From: Rhizobium sp. NFR07
GTDB taxonomy: Bacteria; Pseudomonadota; Alphaproteobacteria; Rhizobiales; Rhizobiaceae
Reading direction: 5' to 3'
Assembly (NCBI RefSeq): GCF_900111905.1
Contig: NZ_FOKM01000013.1
Coordinates: 150,724-214,723, forward strand
DNA: 64,000 bases
Under the pieces are notes generated by a model. It was not told where the DNA came from, made no database searches, and was given only the letters and a program-made list of their open reading frames with translations. A program made the translations under genes and the position numbers. This document shows positions 18,712 to 26,791 of the stretch, piece after piece (position 1 is the first letter of the stretch; each line of letters begins with the position of its first letter).

Positions 18712-19551
18712 ATGACTGCGCGTATGGATGCACGTTTCGCCAAGGTGAAGGCCGAGGGCCGTCCGGTTCTGGTTACCTATTTCATGGGCGGCGATCCGGA
18801 TTTCGACACTTCGCTCGGCATTATGAAGGCTCTGCCGGAATCCGGAGCCGACATAATCGAACTCGGCATGCCTTTCTCCGATCCGATGGCCGACGGCCCG
18901 ACGATCCAGCTGGCCGGCCAGCGCGCGCTGAAAGGCGGCCAGACGCTGGCAAAGACGCTGGAAATGGCACGGAAATTCCGCGAAACGGATGCCGACACGC
19001 CGATCGTCATGATGGGCTATTACAACCCGATCTATATCTACGGCGTCGACAAGTTTCTCGACGATGCGATCGCTTCGGGCATCGATGGCCTGATCGTCGT
19101 CGACCTGCCGCCGGAAATGGATGACGAACTCTGCATCCCGGCGCTTGAAAAGGGCATCAACTTCATCCGCCTGGCGACGCCGACCACCGATGACAAACGC
19201 CTGCCGGCTGTCCTGAAGAACACGTCCGGCTTCGTCTACTACGTATCGATGAACGGCATCACCGGCGCCGCTTTGCCGGATCCCGCGCGGATTTCCGGCG
19301 CGGTATCACGCATCAAGGGGCATACCGATCTTCCCGTCTGCGTCGGCTTCGGCGTCAAGACGGCCGACCATGCCAAGGCAATCGGCGCGGCAGCGGACGG
19401 TGTCGTCGTCGGCACCGCGATCGTCGCCCAGATCGCCGGAAGTCTCACCAAGGATGGCGCAGCCGGCCCGGATACGATTGCGTCCGTTGCGACGCTCGTG
19501 AAGGGTCTTGCCACCGGCGTGCGTGCCGCGCGCCTTGTTGCCGCCGAATAA
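18712..19551 (+). CDS. trpA: Tryptophan synthase alpha chain
   Basis: TrpA cleaves indole-3-glycerol phosphate and channels indole to TrpB. Both catalytic acids are present, in DIIELGMPFSDPMADGP (Glu and Asp), and the VCVGFGVKTADHAKAI and GVVVGTAIV segments form the phosphate site. At 279 residues the length is normal. It closes the trpFBA group; accD follows after 45 bases on the same strand, an order often seen in alphaproteobacteria. Confidence 0.98.
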   Translation: MTARMDARFAKVKAEGRPVLVTYFMGGDPDFDTSLGIMKALPESGADIIELGMPFSDPMADGPTIQLAGQRALKGGQTLAKTLEMARKFRETDADTPIVMMGYYNPIYIYGVDKFLDDAIASGIDGLIVVDLPPEMDDELCIPALEKGINFIRLATPTTDDKRLPAVLKNTSGFVYYVSMNGITGAALPDPARISGAVSRIKGHTDLPVCVGFGVKTADHAKAIGAAADGVVVGTAIVAQIAGSLTKDGAAGPDTIASVATLVKGLATGVRAARLVAAE

Positions 19552-19596
19552 AGAGCCCAGATAGGGCCTGAACGCTTAAACTCGGAGTAAGCCAAA

Positions 19597-20505
19597 GTGA
19601 ACTGGATCACCAACTACGTCCGGCCGCGCATCAACTCCATGCTCGGCCGTCCCGACAGGGACGTTCCTGAAAATCTCTGGATCAAGTGCCCCGAAACCGG
19701 GGAAATGGTCTTCCACAAGGACCTGGAAGAGAACAAGTGGGTCATTCCCGCTTCCGGCTTCCACATGAAGATGCCGGCCAAGGCGCGTCTGAAGGATCTG
19801 TTCGACGGCGGCGAGTTTGAATCGCTGCCGCAGCCGAAGGTCGCCCAGGACCCGCTGAAATTCCGCGATTCCAAGAAATATGCCGACCGTCTGAAGGATA
19901 GCCGCCTGAAGACCGAGCAGGAGGACACGATCCTCGCCGGTCTCGGCAAGGTTCAGGGCGTCAAGCTCGTCGCCGTCGTGCACGAGTTCAACTTCATCGG
20001 TGGTTCGCTCGGCATGGCTGCCGGCGAGGCGATCGTGAAGGCCTGCGAACGTGCGTTGAAGGAAAAGTGCCCGCTGATCATCTTCCCGGCTTCCGGTGGC
20101 GCCCGCATGCAGGAAGGCATCCTGTCCCTGATGCAGCTGCCGCGCACCACGGTTGCCGTCGACATGCTCAAGGAAGCCGGCCTTCCCTACATCGTCGTCC
20201 TCACCAACCCGACCACCGGTGGCGTCACCGCCTCCTACGCGATGCTGGGCGATGTCCACATTGCCGAGCCGGGCGCCGAAATCGGCTTCGCCGGCAAGCG
20301 CGTCATCGAGCAGACCCTGCGCGAAAAGCTGCCGGAAGGTTTCCAGACTGCGGAATACCTGCTGGAGCACGGCATGGTCGACATGGTGGTAAAGCGCCAT
20401 GACCTGCCGTCGACGCTCGCCCGCATCCTGAAGATCCTGACGAAGCAGTCGGTTCAGGAAGCGCTTCCGGCACCAGCACCGGTACCGGTTGCCGCCACCG
20501 CCTGA
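19597..20505 (+). CDS. accD: Acetyl-CoA carboxylase carboxyltransferase subunit beta
   Basis: AccD with AccA moves carboxyl from biotin to acetyl-CoA, the first committed step of fatty-acid synthesis. The carboxyltransferase core is intact: PASGGARMQEG and VLTNPTTGGVTASYAMLGD. The four Cys of the zinc ribbon that opens E. coli AccD (two CxxC pairs) are reduced here to a single Cys in WIKCPETGEMV, so the ribbon has lost its metal site while keeping its fold region. GTG 19597 has CGGAG upstream. The gene lies between trpA and folC on one strand. Confidence 0.96.
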   Translation: MNWITNYVRPRINSMLGRPDRDVPENLWIKCPETGEMVFHKDLEENKWVIPASGFHMKMPAKARLKDLFDGGEFESLPQPKVAQDPLKFRDSKKYADRLKDSRLKTEQEDTILAGLGKVQGVKLVAVVHEFNFIGGSLGMAAGEAIVKACERALKEKCPLIIFPASGGARMQEGILSLMQLPRTTVAVDMLKEAGLPYIVVLTNPTTGGVTASYAMLGDVHIAEPGAEIGFAGKRVIEQTLREKLPEGFQTAEYLLEHGMVDMVVKRHDLPSTLARILKILTKQSVQEALPAPAPVPVAATA

Positions 20506-20535
20506 TCGACGAACTGCCAGGATCGGAGCTACGGG

Positions 20536-21888
20536 ATGAACACGAAGAACCAGCCCGTCGCAAGCGAGGCCGAACAGGAGATCGAGAAGTTGATGACCCT
20601 TCATCCGAAGGGCTTCGACCTCTCGCTCGATCGCATTTCGCGCCTGCTCGAAACACTCGGCAATCCGCATCTCAAACTGCCGCCGGTCATCCATGTGGCC
20701 GGCACCAACGGCAAGGGCTCCTGCACCGCCTTCTGCCGCGCGCTTCTGGAAGCGGGCGGCCACGCGGTTCATGTCCACACATCCCCGCATCTCGTCCAGT
20801 GGCATGAGCGCTTTCGCATCGGTGTGAAGGGCGGGCGCGGCAAGCTCGTGGATGACGCGCTTCTGGCGGAGGCGCTCCGCCGCGTTGCTGGCGCCAATGG
20901 CGGCCAGATGATCACCGTCTTCGAAATCCTGACCGCCGCCACATTCCTCCTCTTCGCCGAACAGCCCGCAGATGCCGTGATCCTGGAGGTAGGGCTGGGC
21001 GGGCGTTTCGACGCGACCAATGTCATTACGAAACCGGCCGTCTCCGTTATCATGCCGATCGCGCTCGACCATCAGGCCTATCTCGGCGACAAGGTGGAAC
21101 TGATCGCGGCCGAAAAGGCCGGCATCATGAAGCGCGGCTGTCCGGTCGTCATCGGCCAGCAGGAATTCGACGCGGCTAGGGACGTGCTTGTCTCGACCGC
21201 CGAACGGCTCGGCTGCCCGCATGTCGTCTACGGCCAGGATTTTTCCGCCCATGAGGAATTTGCCCGTCTCGTTTACCAGGACGAGGAAGGCCTGCATGAT
21301 CTGCCGCTGCCGCGGCTTCCCGGCCGCCATCAATATGCCAATGCCGCAGCCGCAATCCGCGCCGTCAAGGCCGCCGGTTTTGCCGTCACCGACCAGATGA
21401 TGGAACGTGCGATGGCGACGGTGGAATGGCCGGCACGCCTGCAGCGGCTCACCGAAGGCAATCTCGTCGACATTGCGCCTGCCGGTGCCGAAATCTGGCT
21501 CGACGGCGGCCACAATCCGGCCGGCGGAGAAGTGATAGCCGAGGCCATGGCTGCCTTTGAGGAACGCCAGCCGCGGCCGCTCTATCTCATCACCGGCATG
21601 ATCAACACCAAGGACCCCGTGGGCTATTTCCGCGCCTTTACGGATCTTGCCGAACACGTCTTCACTGTCCGCATCCGCGACAGTGAGGCCGGTCTCGATC
21701 CGGTCGTCCTAGCCAACGCCGCCTATGACGCCGGCCTGGTGGCGGAACCGTCGGCCTCGACAGAGGACGCATTGAAGGAAATCGCGGCCCGCCAGGTCCC
21801 CGGCGGCCCACCGCCGCGCATCCTCATTGGTGGTTCCCTCTATTTCGCCGGCAACGTGCTGTCCGACAACGGCACCCCGCCGACGTGA
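20536..21888 (+). CDS. folC: Bifunctional dihydrofolate synthase / folylpolyglutamate synthase
   Basis: FolC adds L-glutamate to dihydropteroate and extends folate polyglutamate tails. The Mur-ligase-like ATPase has the P-loop HVAGTNGKGSCTAF near residue 54, the EVGLGGRFDATN motif near residue 150, the IALDHQAYLG segment (His), and the domain-joining LDGGHNPAG near residue 321. Its length of 450 residues is usual. GGAG precedes the ATG. It ends the trpFBA-accD-folC series, and a 934-base gap without genes follows. Confidence 0.97.
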   Translation: MNTKNQPVASEAEQEIEKLMTLHPKGFDLSLDRISRLLETLGNPHLKLPPVIHVAGTNGKGSCTAFCRALLEAGGHAVHVHTSPHLVQWHERFRIGVKGGRGKLVDDALLAEALRRVAGANGGQMITVFEILTAATFLLFAEQPADAVILEVGLGGRFDATNVITKPAVSVIMPIALDHQAYLGDKVELIAAEKAGIMKRGCPVVIGQQEFDAARDVLVSTAERLGCPHVVYGQDFSAHEEFARLVYQDEEGLHDLPLPRLPGRHQYANAAAAIRAVKAAGFAVTDQMMERAMATVEWPARLQRLTEGNLVDIAPAGAEIWLDGGHNPAGGEVIAEAMAAFEERQPRPLYLITGMINTKDPVGYFRAFTDLAEHVFTVRIRDSEAGLDPVVLANAAYDAGLVAEPSASTEDALKEIAARQVPGGPPPRILIGGSLYFAGNVLSDNGTPPT

Positions 21889-21936
21889 TTGCTCGGCGGA
21901 ACACGCACGTCGGATAAGTTCGTTTGGCGTCGAATG

Positions 21937-22116
21937 CCCCCTCACCAACAAAATCTGAGACTTGGCTTTCAGCTGAAATCTTGATTTTGTAACCTCTCCC
22001 TCCAAGGGAGAGGTAGGCCGCCGAGAGCGCGGCACCTGTATCTCTCCCTTGGTGGGGGAGAAAGCGATTTCAACATCTTAGCGTCAGCTAAGTGTTAGAA
22101 ATTCCAAGTGAGGGGG
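21937..22116. repeat. MITE-like palindromic element with 9-bp terminal inverted repeats
   Basis: The 180-base stretch is bounded by CCCCCTCAC (21937-21945) and its exact complement GTGAGGGGG (22108-22116). Inside are a perfect 9-bp hairpin CCTCTCCCT/AGGGAGAGG (21993-22013) with a 3-base loop, a GCCGC/GCGGC hairpin and a second CTCCC/GGGAG pair. It has no coding capacity. Compact inverted-repeat elements with CTCTCCC motifs are common between genes of Rhizobiaceae; I do not know the family name. No target-site duplication is obvious. Confidence 0.6.
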
Positions 22117-22189
22117 TCGCCGCCACCGGGGACGGTCCGGCACTCAATTTCAACAAAATCAATCCCTTACAACAAATTTCATCCCCACC

Positions 22190-22690
22190 CTAAAAACCTC
22201 CGCCTACAATCCCCTCGTCCCGTCGCGGATACACCGGAAGGCGTTCCGGCGAGGCGGGGCCGGCATCGGTGGTGAAGGGACGACGTGAACCGTCATCATC
22301 GGGGTCCGTTGAGAAAATGGTTGCCCTCCGACGACCGGGAGGCGCGGGATGAAAGTCGGACCGACATCCCGCATCACCTCCCTGATGGAGCGTCGGGCGT
22401 GCCTGTGAGGTACAAAGGGTGGCGGGACGGCGCCATGGGGCGTTCGCGGATGTCTTCGGACATTCGGAAACCATGGCGCAGGTGGATGACGTGGCCCAAG
22501 GTCGTCATGGCCCGGGTCGGGTTCCGTAAAAGGGCGTGCATGACACTCGATAATGAGACACGCCCCCGTGCCCACCGTCCCGTCCACCGCAGAGCAACCG
22601 GAGTTCACGGATAGAAACTGCCGAACGGGGCGCTGAGAGGTGTCACTTTAAACTAACTTTACGAGGCAGCTTTCAGCGCCCCGGCCGACT
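22190..22690. other. Highly self-complementary non-coding region, candidate structured RNA or repeat
   Basis: This part of the folC-trxA gap has dense nested pairing. CCGGAA GGCG TTCCGG is a hairpin near 22231. GCGGGAT pairs with ATCCCGC near 22346-22374, with GTCG/CGAC inside. GGTGGCGGGACGG (22418-22430) pairs with CCGTCCCGTCCACC (22575-22588) as 13 bp with one bulge. Inside that lie CGGATGTC/GACATTCG capped by a cUUCGg tetraloop near 22449, ATGACG/CGTCAT, and GGGCGTG/CACGCCC (22532-22565). GGGGCGCTGA/TCAGCGCCCC (22627-22682) forms a last stem. The UUCG loop favours plus-strand transcription. It lacks the conserved motifs of RNase P RNA, tmRNA and SRP RNA. Open frames on both strands here look fortuitous. 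Confidence 0.5.
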
Positions 22691-22765
22691 TGAAAATGCC
22701 AGAGATCGCCAAGGGCGCACTCCGTCCTCTGATCAGAGACCCGCAGGCAAAGTTAAACACCGGGC

Positions 22766-22796
22766 AAACAAAAACCCGGCTGATCGCTCAACCGGG
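22766..22796 (-). terminator. Rho-independent terminator after trxA
   Basis: On the minus strand CCCGGTTGA and TCAGCCGGG form a 9-bp stem (one G-U pair) with the loop GCGA, followed by TTTTTGTTTG. Confidence 0.85.
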
Positions 22797-22801
22797 CTTT
22801 T

Positions 22802-22817
22802 GGATTCACGTGAAACA
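22802..22817. promoter_or_regulatory. parS: parS-like site 3, between the trxA terminator and trxA
   Basis: GGATTCACGTGAAACA matches the parS consensus at 14 of 16 positions, the same wording as site 2. It sits in the trxA 3' untranslated region about 21 kb from the putative oriC. Confidence 0.68.
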
Positions 22818-22822
22818 ATCAA

Positions 22823-23143
22823 TCAGGCGGCGCTGGAGATCCAGGCCGACAGCGCGGTCTTCGGTGCTGCACCGACCTTGATGTCGGCCACTTCGCCGCC
22901 CTTGAACATGGCGAGCGTCGGGATCGAGCGGACGCCGAACTGGGCGGCCAGTTCCGGATTCTCGTCGATGTTGAGCTTGGCGACCTTCACCTTGCCGGCG
23001 AGTTCCGTGGCGATTTCCTCGAGGCTCGGAGCGATCATCTTGCAGGGGCCGCACCATTCGGCCCAGAAATCCACGACGACCGGCTCGGCGGAGTTCAGCA
23101 CTTCGGCCTGGAAATTATTGTTGTCGACTTTCACGGTAGCCAT
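22823..23143 (-). CDS. trxA: Thioredoxin 1
   Basis: Thioredoxin reduces protein disulfides in the cytosol with electrons from thioredoxin reductase. The active site WCGPC is near residue 31, within VVDFWAEWCGPCKMIAP, and the cis-Pro region VRSIPTLAMFKGG follows. The 106-residue length is standard. The frame is open from 23203, but ATG 23143 has AAGGAG seven bases upstream and starts at the family start. It lies downstream of addA on the same strand, with its own terminator; addA-trxA proximity is common in Rhizobiales. Confidence 0.97.
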   Translation of the reverse strand: MATVKVDNNNFQAEVLNSAEPVVVDFWAEWCGPCKMIAPSLEEIATELAGKVKVAKLNIDENPELAAQFGVRSIPTLAMFKGGEVADIKVGAAPKTALSAWISSAA

Positions 23144-23215
23144 GAGGCTCTCCTTCACGATTCGTGTTGTTGCAAATGTGAGATCGTTGCTCGCGCTTTT
23201 CAAGCACCCGTCATG

Positions 23216-26200
23216 TCACTTTGTCTGGAGCTCTGCAAGCGAACGCGCCATCAGTTCGGGGGATAGCGAAACCACGTTTGCCGTCTCGGTATAGGCAAGC
23301 ACGCAGTCGATCCGCTTGCCCGGATAAAGCGGTGCCAGGATCTGCCGGTAGATGGCAAGCTGCGCCCGATGCTGCAGCGGAACATCCTCAGCGGCAGCCG
23401 GCGGCATGCGGTTGGTCTTGTAGTCGAGGATGATGACGCGGTCCTCCGTTTCGACCAGCCGGTCGATGCGGCCGGAAATCGCATAGTCCCGGCCCTCCAG
23501 CGTCAGCGTTCCCATGATCGACACTTCCGACTGGCTGCGGGCGGAAAACACCGGCGCCAGATCCCCATGCGACAAGACCGAGATGACGCTCGCGACCAGC
23601 TTCTCCCGCTCCGCATGCGGCCAGAAGCGTGCGGCGCGCTCGGCATAACGGCGGGCCGCAGCCTGACGCTCCGGTTCGGCAAACTCCGTCAGCATCTGCA
23701 GCATGCGGTGGACCAGCTTGCCCTTCTGCAGCGCCAGGCTGCCGGAAGCCTTGTTCCCGAACAGCGGCGAGGTGACGATCAGGTCGTCGGCATCGTCGTC
23801 GACCATCGTCCCGGCACCGGAGGGGCTCAAGGGCCGCGGCAGCACCTTTTGAGGCGGCAGGGGGCGGGAGAGGGCCGGCGGCAGAGAGGCAGACAGCGGA
23901 GCCTTCCCGTTGGGGCTGGCCACTGCGTGAGCCGCCCTCGGCACCGGCTTGCCGGCGGCCTGCGGCAGTCGCCAGGAAAGCCCGTTCCACTCGCCGTCCG
24001 GACCATGGAACGTCGCCGGCCTGCAATGAGCCTCGTCGGCTGAAAGCGCCCGCCCGATCATCGCCTGCCAGCTTTCGGGATTGTCGCGGGCACCACGATA
24101 ACCGCAGATCACCAGCCGGTCGGCGGCCCGCGTCATGCCGACATAGAGCAGCCTGCGATATTCTTCTTCCGCCCCCGTCTTCAGCCGTGCATCGTCGGCT
24201 GTCGTCAGCGCATTGGACAGGGCCTTGCCCGGAACCCACACCGGAACATTCTCCGCCCCCACCTGCAGCAGCCGGAATTTCGGCACATGCGAGGAAATGA
24301 AGGCTTTCGAATTGCTGTCGACGAGAAACACGACCGGCGCTTCCAGACCCTTGGAGGCATGCACGGTCATGATCCGCACCTCGTTGCGTCCGCCATCCTG
24401 CTCGCGCTTCACCTCCGGGCTCTCGATCTCCAGCGTCGAGACGAAGGCCTGCAGGCCGGGCAGGCCGGAGGTCTCGTGATCGAGCGCGAAGGTGAGGAAT
24501 TCGTCGAGGATATCGCCCGCCTCGCTGCCGAGCCTTCCGAGAAACTTTCGTCGCCCACCATGCTGGCCGAGAATGCGGGCAAAGAGATCATGCGGGCTGA
24601 GCAGCCGCGACAGGGCCAGAAGATGCTCCAGCCGGTCGGCGGCGTCGCGGAACCGCAGCGGCTGGTCGTCAGAAAGCCGTTTCAGCTGGCTCCAGGCGCT
24701 CTCATTGTCGCCCCGCAGCGCCGCCACCTCGAACATATCCTCTTCCGAGAGATCGAAAAGCGGGCTCTTCAAAAGCGCCGCCAGCGACAGGTCGTCCTGC
24801 GGCAACAGCAGGAAACGCCCAAGCGCCAGCAAATCCTGCACGGCGATATGGCTGGTCAGCCTCAACCGGTCGGCACCGGCGACGGGAATGTTGTCGCGGC
24901 GCTTCAAGGCTCTGGTCAGCGCGTTGACGAAGGCATCGCGCTTGCGCACCAGAACCAGAATGTCGCCCGGCTCGATGAACCGTTCCTCAGGTCCATTAGG
25001 CCCTTTCTCGATCACCGTCTCCCGCCCGATCATCTCACCGATCAGGTTGGCGATGCGCGACGCGAGGATCGCCGAAGGCGCCTTGTCCGGCGTCGCATCG
25101 AAGGGGGCGGTCCAATCCTCTTCCTGCACCGCGACATCCGGCGCGACGACATCCCAGAGATCGACTTCGCCGGCATGGCCCATGCGGTTGGAACGGTGCT
25201 GGACCGGATCGCCGGTGGCCGACAGGCCCCGGGCATTGTCTTCCAGCGCAAACACCTGGTCGACCGCGGACAGCACGTCGGCCGTGGAGCGGAAGGAGAG
25301 GGGCAGGCGGATGGCGTGGAATGGCTGTCCGCTCCCGGCCACCTGTCGCTGCGTCGCCAGCCGCTCTTCGGCAAATCGCTCCGGCCGCGCACCCTGGAAG
25401 GAATAGATCGACTGTTTCTCGTCACCGACTGCAAACATCGTGCGGCGCGTCTCCCGAGCACTGGCACCGGAATAGAAATCCTCGGCCAGCGATTTGATCA
25501 CCGTCCACTGGATCGGGCTCGTATCCTGCGCCTCGTCGACGAGAATGTGGTCGATACCCTGGTCAAGCTTGTAATGCACCCAGGCCCCGACGCCGTCGCG
25601 GGTGAGAAGGTCTGCGGTGCGGGCGATCAGATCCTCGAAGTCGAGCAGGCTGCGCTTTTTCTTCAGGTCCTCGTAATCGTCGTTCAGCCGCGCCGCCAGC
25701 GTCAGCGCCGCCTTGGTGGCGGCAAACATGCGGATCAGCCGCAACCGGTCGCGAGAGGTCGCAACATGCTCTCGGGCAGCATCGACTGCGCCCGCCAATT
25801 CCGGCGCCGGCTTCAGCATCGCCTTGGCGACGAGCGAGGAATCCGCCTTCGGCTTGCCGGTGCCGGTCATGAAGATCTGGTCGAGCAGCTCGGCGCGCTT
25901 GAAGACATCGGTCTCCTTCATCGCCAACCGCAGTCCATAGGCGACCTCGGTCACCTTGGCGCCACCGGCTTGGTCGGCAAGCGACAGATAGAGATCAAGC
26001 GTGATGCCGGCGAGCCCGGGCAGCGGCCAATAGCTGGCTGCAATGCTCTCTTCGGTATGGGCCGAATCGAGCCCCAGCGCCTTCTTCAGCGCCGGGCCGA
26101 TGCCGCCATTGCGTTCAGCCTGCGCCGTGAACCGGCGGATCGCCGTGCGGTTGGCGATGATGTCGGACAGCAGCGCTTCGAGACCGAACTCGTCACCGAG

Positions 26201-26791
26201 ATCCAGCACATGCGCAAAAGCCTCGGCGAGATCAGGATCGTCCTCGGCCGAGGTCGCGGTCAGCAGCGAACGGCGCGCTTCGGCGAGCAAGGCGGAGGCG
26301 GCGCGATCGTCGAGCACGGAAAAATGTCCGGCGACATTGGCTTCCAGCGGAAATTGGTGCAGCAGCGCCTCGCAAAAGGCATGGATCGTCTGGATCTTCA
26401 GTCCGCCCGGCGTTTCCAGCGCCTTGGCGAACAGGCGGCGCGCCTCGGCAAGCTTGAAGGAATCCGGCTCAGCACCCTCGATGCCGGCAATTCTCTTGGA
26501 CAGCTCCTCGTCGGACAACACCGTCCATTCGGCCAGTCGCTGGAAGACGCGGTTCGACATTTCCGACGCCGCAGCCTTGGTATAGGTAAGGCAGAGAATG
26601 GCCGACGGGCGACAACCGGCCAGCAGCAGCCGGATCACCCGCTGGGTCAGCACATGGGTCTTGCCGGAGCCGGCATTGGCCGACACCCAGGCCGAGCTTG
26701 CCGGATCGGACGCGCGCGATTGCTGCACCGTCGTCCAGTCGATCCATGTGATCGGGTCGTCGCCCTCGGGCAGGTCGAGATGGTCACTCAT
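23216..26791 (-). CDS. addA: Double-strand break repair helicase-nuclease AddA
   Basis: AddA with AddB resects double-strand breaks for RecA, in place of RecBCD. The 1191-residue protein has the UvrD-type helicase: Walker A SANAGSGKTHVLTQRV near residue 40, LVDEAQDTSPIQW (motif II) near residue 400, and VMTVHASKGLEAPVVFL-like motif V region (RIMTVHASKGLEAPVV). A C-terminal PD-(D/E)xK nuclease follows (GRIDRLVETEDRVIILDYKTNR spans it). The open frame begins at 26845, but ATG 26791 overlaps the addB stop by 8 bases and leads directly into the expected N-terminus. It is the downstream partner of addB. Confidence 0.96.
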   Translation of the reverse strand: MSDHLDLPEGDDPITWIDWTTVQQSRASDPASSAWVSANAGSGKTHVLTQRVIRLLLAGCRPSAILCLTYTKAAASEMSNRVFQRLAEWTVLSDEELSKRIAGIEGAEPDSFKLAEARRLFAKALETPGGLKIQTIHAFCEALLHQFPLEANVAGHFSVLDDRAASALLAEARRSLLTATSAEDDPDLAEAFAHVLDLGDEFGLEALLSDIIANRTAIRRFTAQAERNGGIGPALKKALGLDSAHTEESIAASYWPLPGLAGITLDLYLSLADQAGGAKVTEVAYGLRLAMKETDVFKRAELLDQIFMTGTGKPKADSSLVAKAMLKPAPELAGAVDAAREHVATSRDRLRLIRMFAATKAALTLAARLNDDYEDLKKKRSLLDFEDLIARTADLLTRDGVGAWVHYKLDQGIDHILVDEAQDTSPIQWTVIKSLAEDFYSGASARETRRTMFAVGDEKQSIYSFQGARPERFAEERLATQRQVAGSGQPFHAIRLPLSFRSTADVLSAVDQVFALEDNARGLSATGDPVQHRSNRMGHAGEVDLWDVVAPDVAVQEEDWTAPFDATPDKAPSAILASRIANLIGEMIGRETVIEKGPNGPEERFIEPGDILVLVRKRDAFVNALTRALKRRDNIPVAGADRLRLTSHIAVQDLLALGRFLLLPQDDLSLAALLKSPLFDLSEEDMFEVAALRGDNESAWSQLKRLSDDQPLRFRDAADRLEHLLALSRLLSPHDLFARILGQHGGRRKFLGRLGSEAGDILDEFLTFALDHETSGLPGLQAFVSTLEIESPEVKREQDGGRNEVRIMTVHASKGLEAPVVFLVDSNSKAFISSHVPKFRLLQVGAENVPVWVPGKALSNALTTADDARLKTGAEEEYRRLLYVGMTRAADRLVICGYRGARDNPESWQAMIGRALSADEAHCRPATFHGPDGEWNGLSWRLPQAAGKPVPRAAHAVASPNGKAPLSASLPPALSRPLPPQKVLPRPLSPSGAGTMVDDDADDLIVTSPLFGNKASGSLALQKGKLVHRMLQMLTEFAEPERQAAARRYAERAARFWPHAEREKLVASVISVLSHGDLAPVFSARSQSEVSIMGTLTLEGRDYAISGRIDRLVETEDRVIILDYKTNRMPPAAAEDVPLQHRAQLAIYRQILAPLYPGKRIDCVLAYTETANVVSLSPELMARSLAELQTK

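Noticed and set aside
19576..21657. 693-codon minus-strand frame opposite accD and folC
   Set aside because: It is Arg/His/Asp-rich without domains, and both plus-strand genes are certain.
22204..22614. Open frames of 109-134 codons on both strands in the folC-trxA gap
   Set aside because: Their products are Pro/Arg/His-rich and lack domains; they overlap each other in a heavily palindromic GC-rich stretch, so they look fortuitous. Conservation at the protein level would change this.
22190..22690. RNase P RNA, tmRNA or SRP RNA as identity of the structured region
   Set aside because: The GAGGAAAGTCCGGGC block of RNase P RNA, the tRNA-Ala-like end and tag frame of tmRNA, and the SRP loop GGAAG/GCAGCC motif set are not present.
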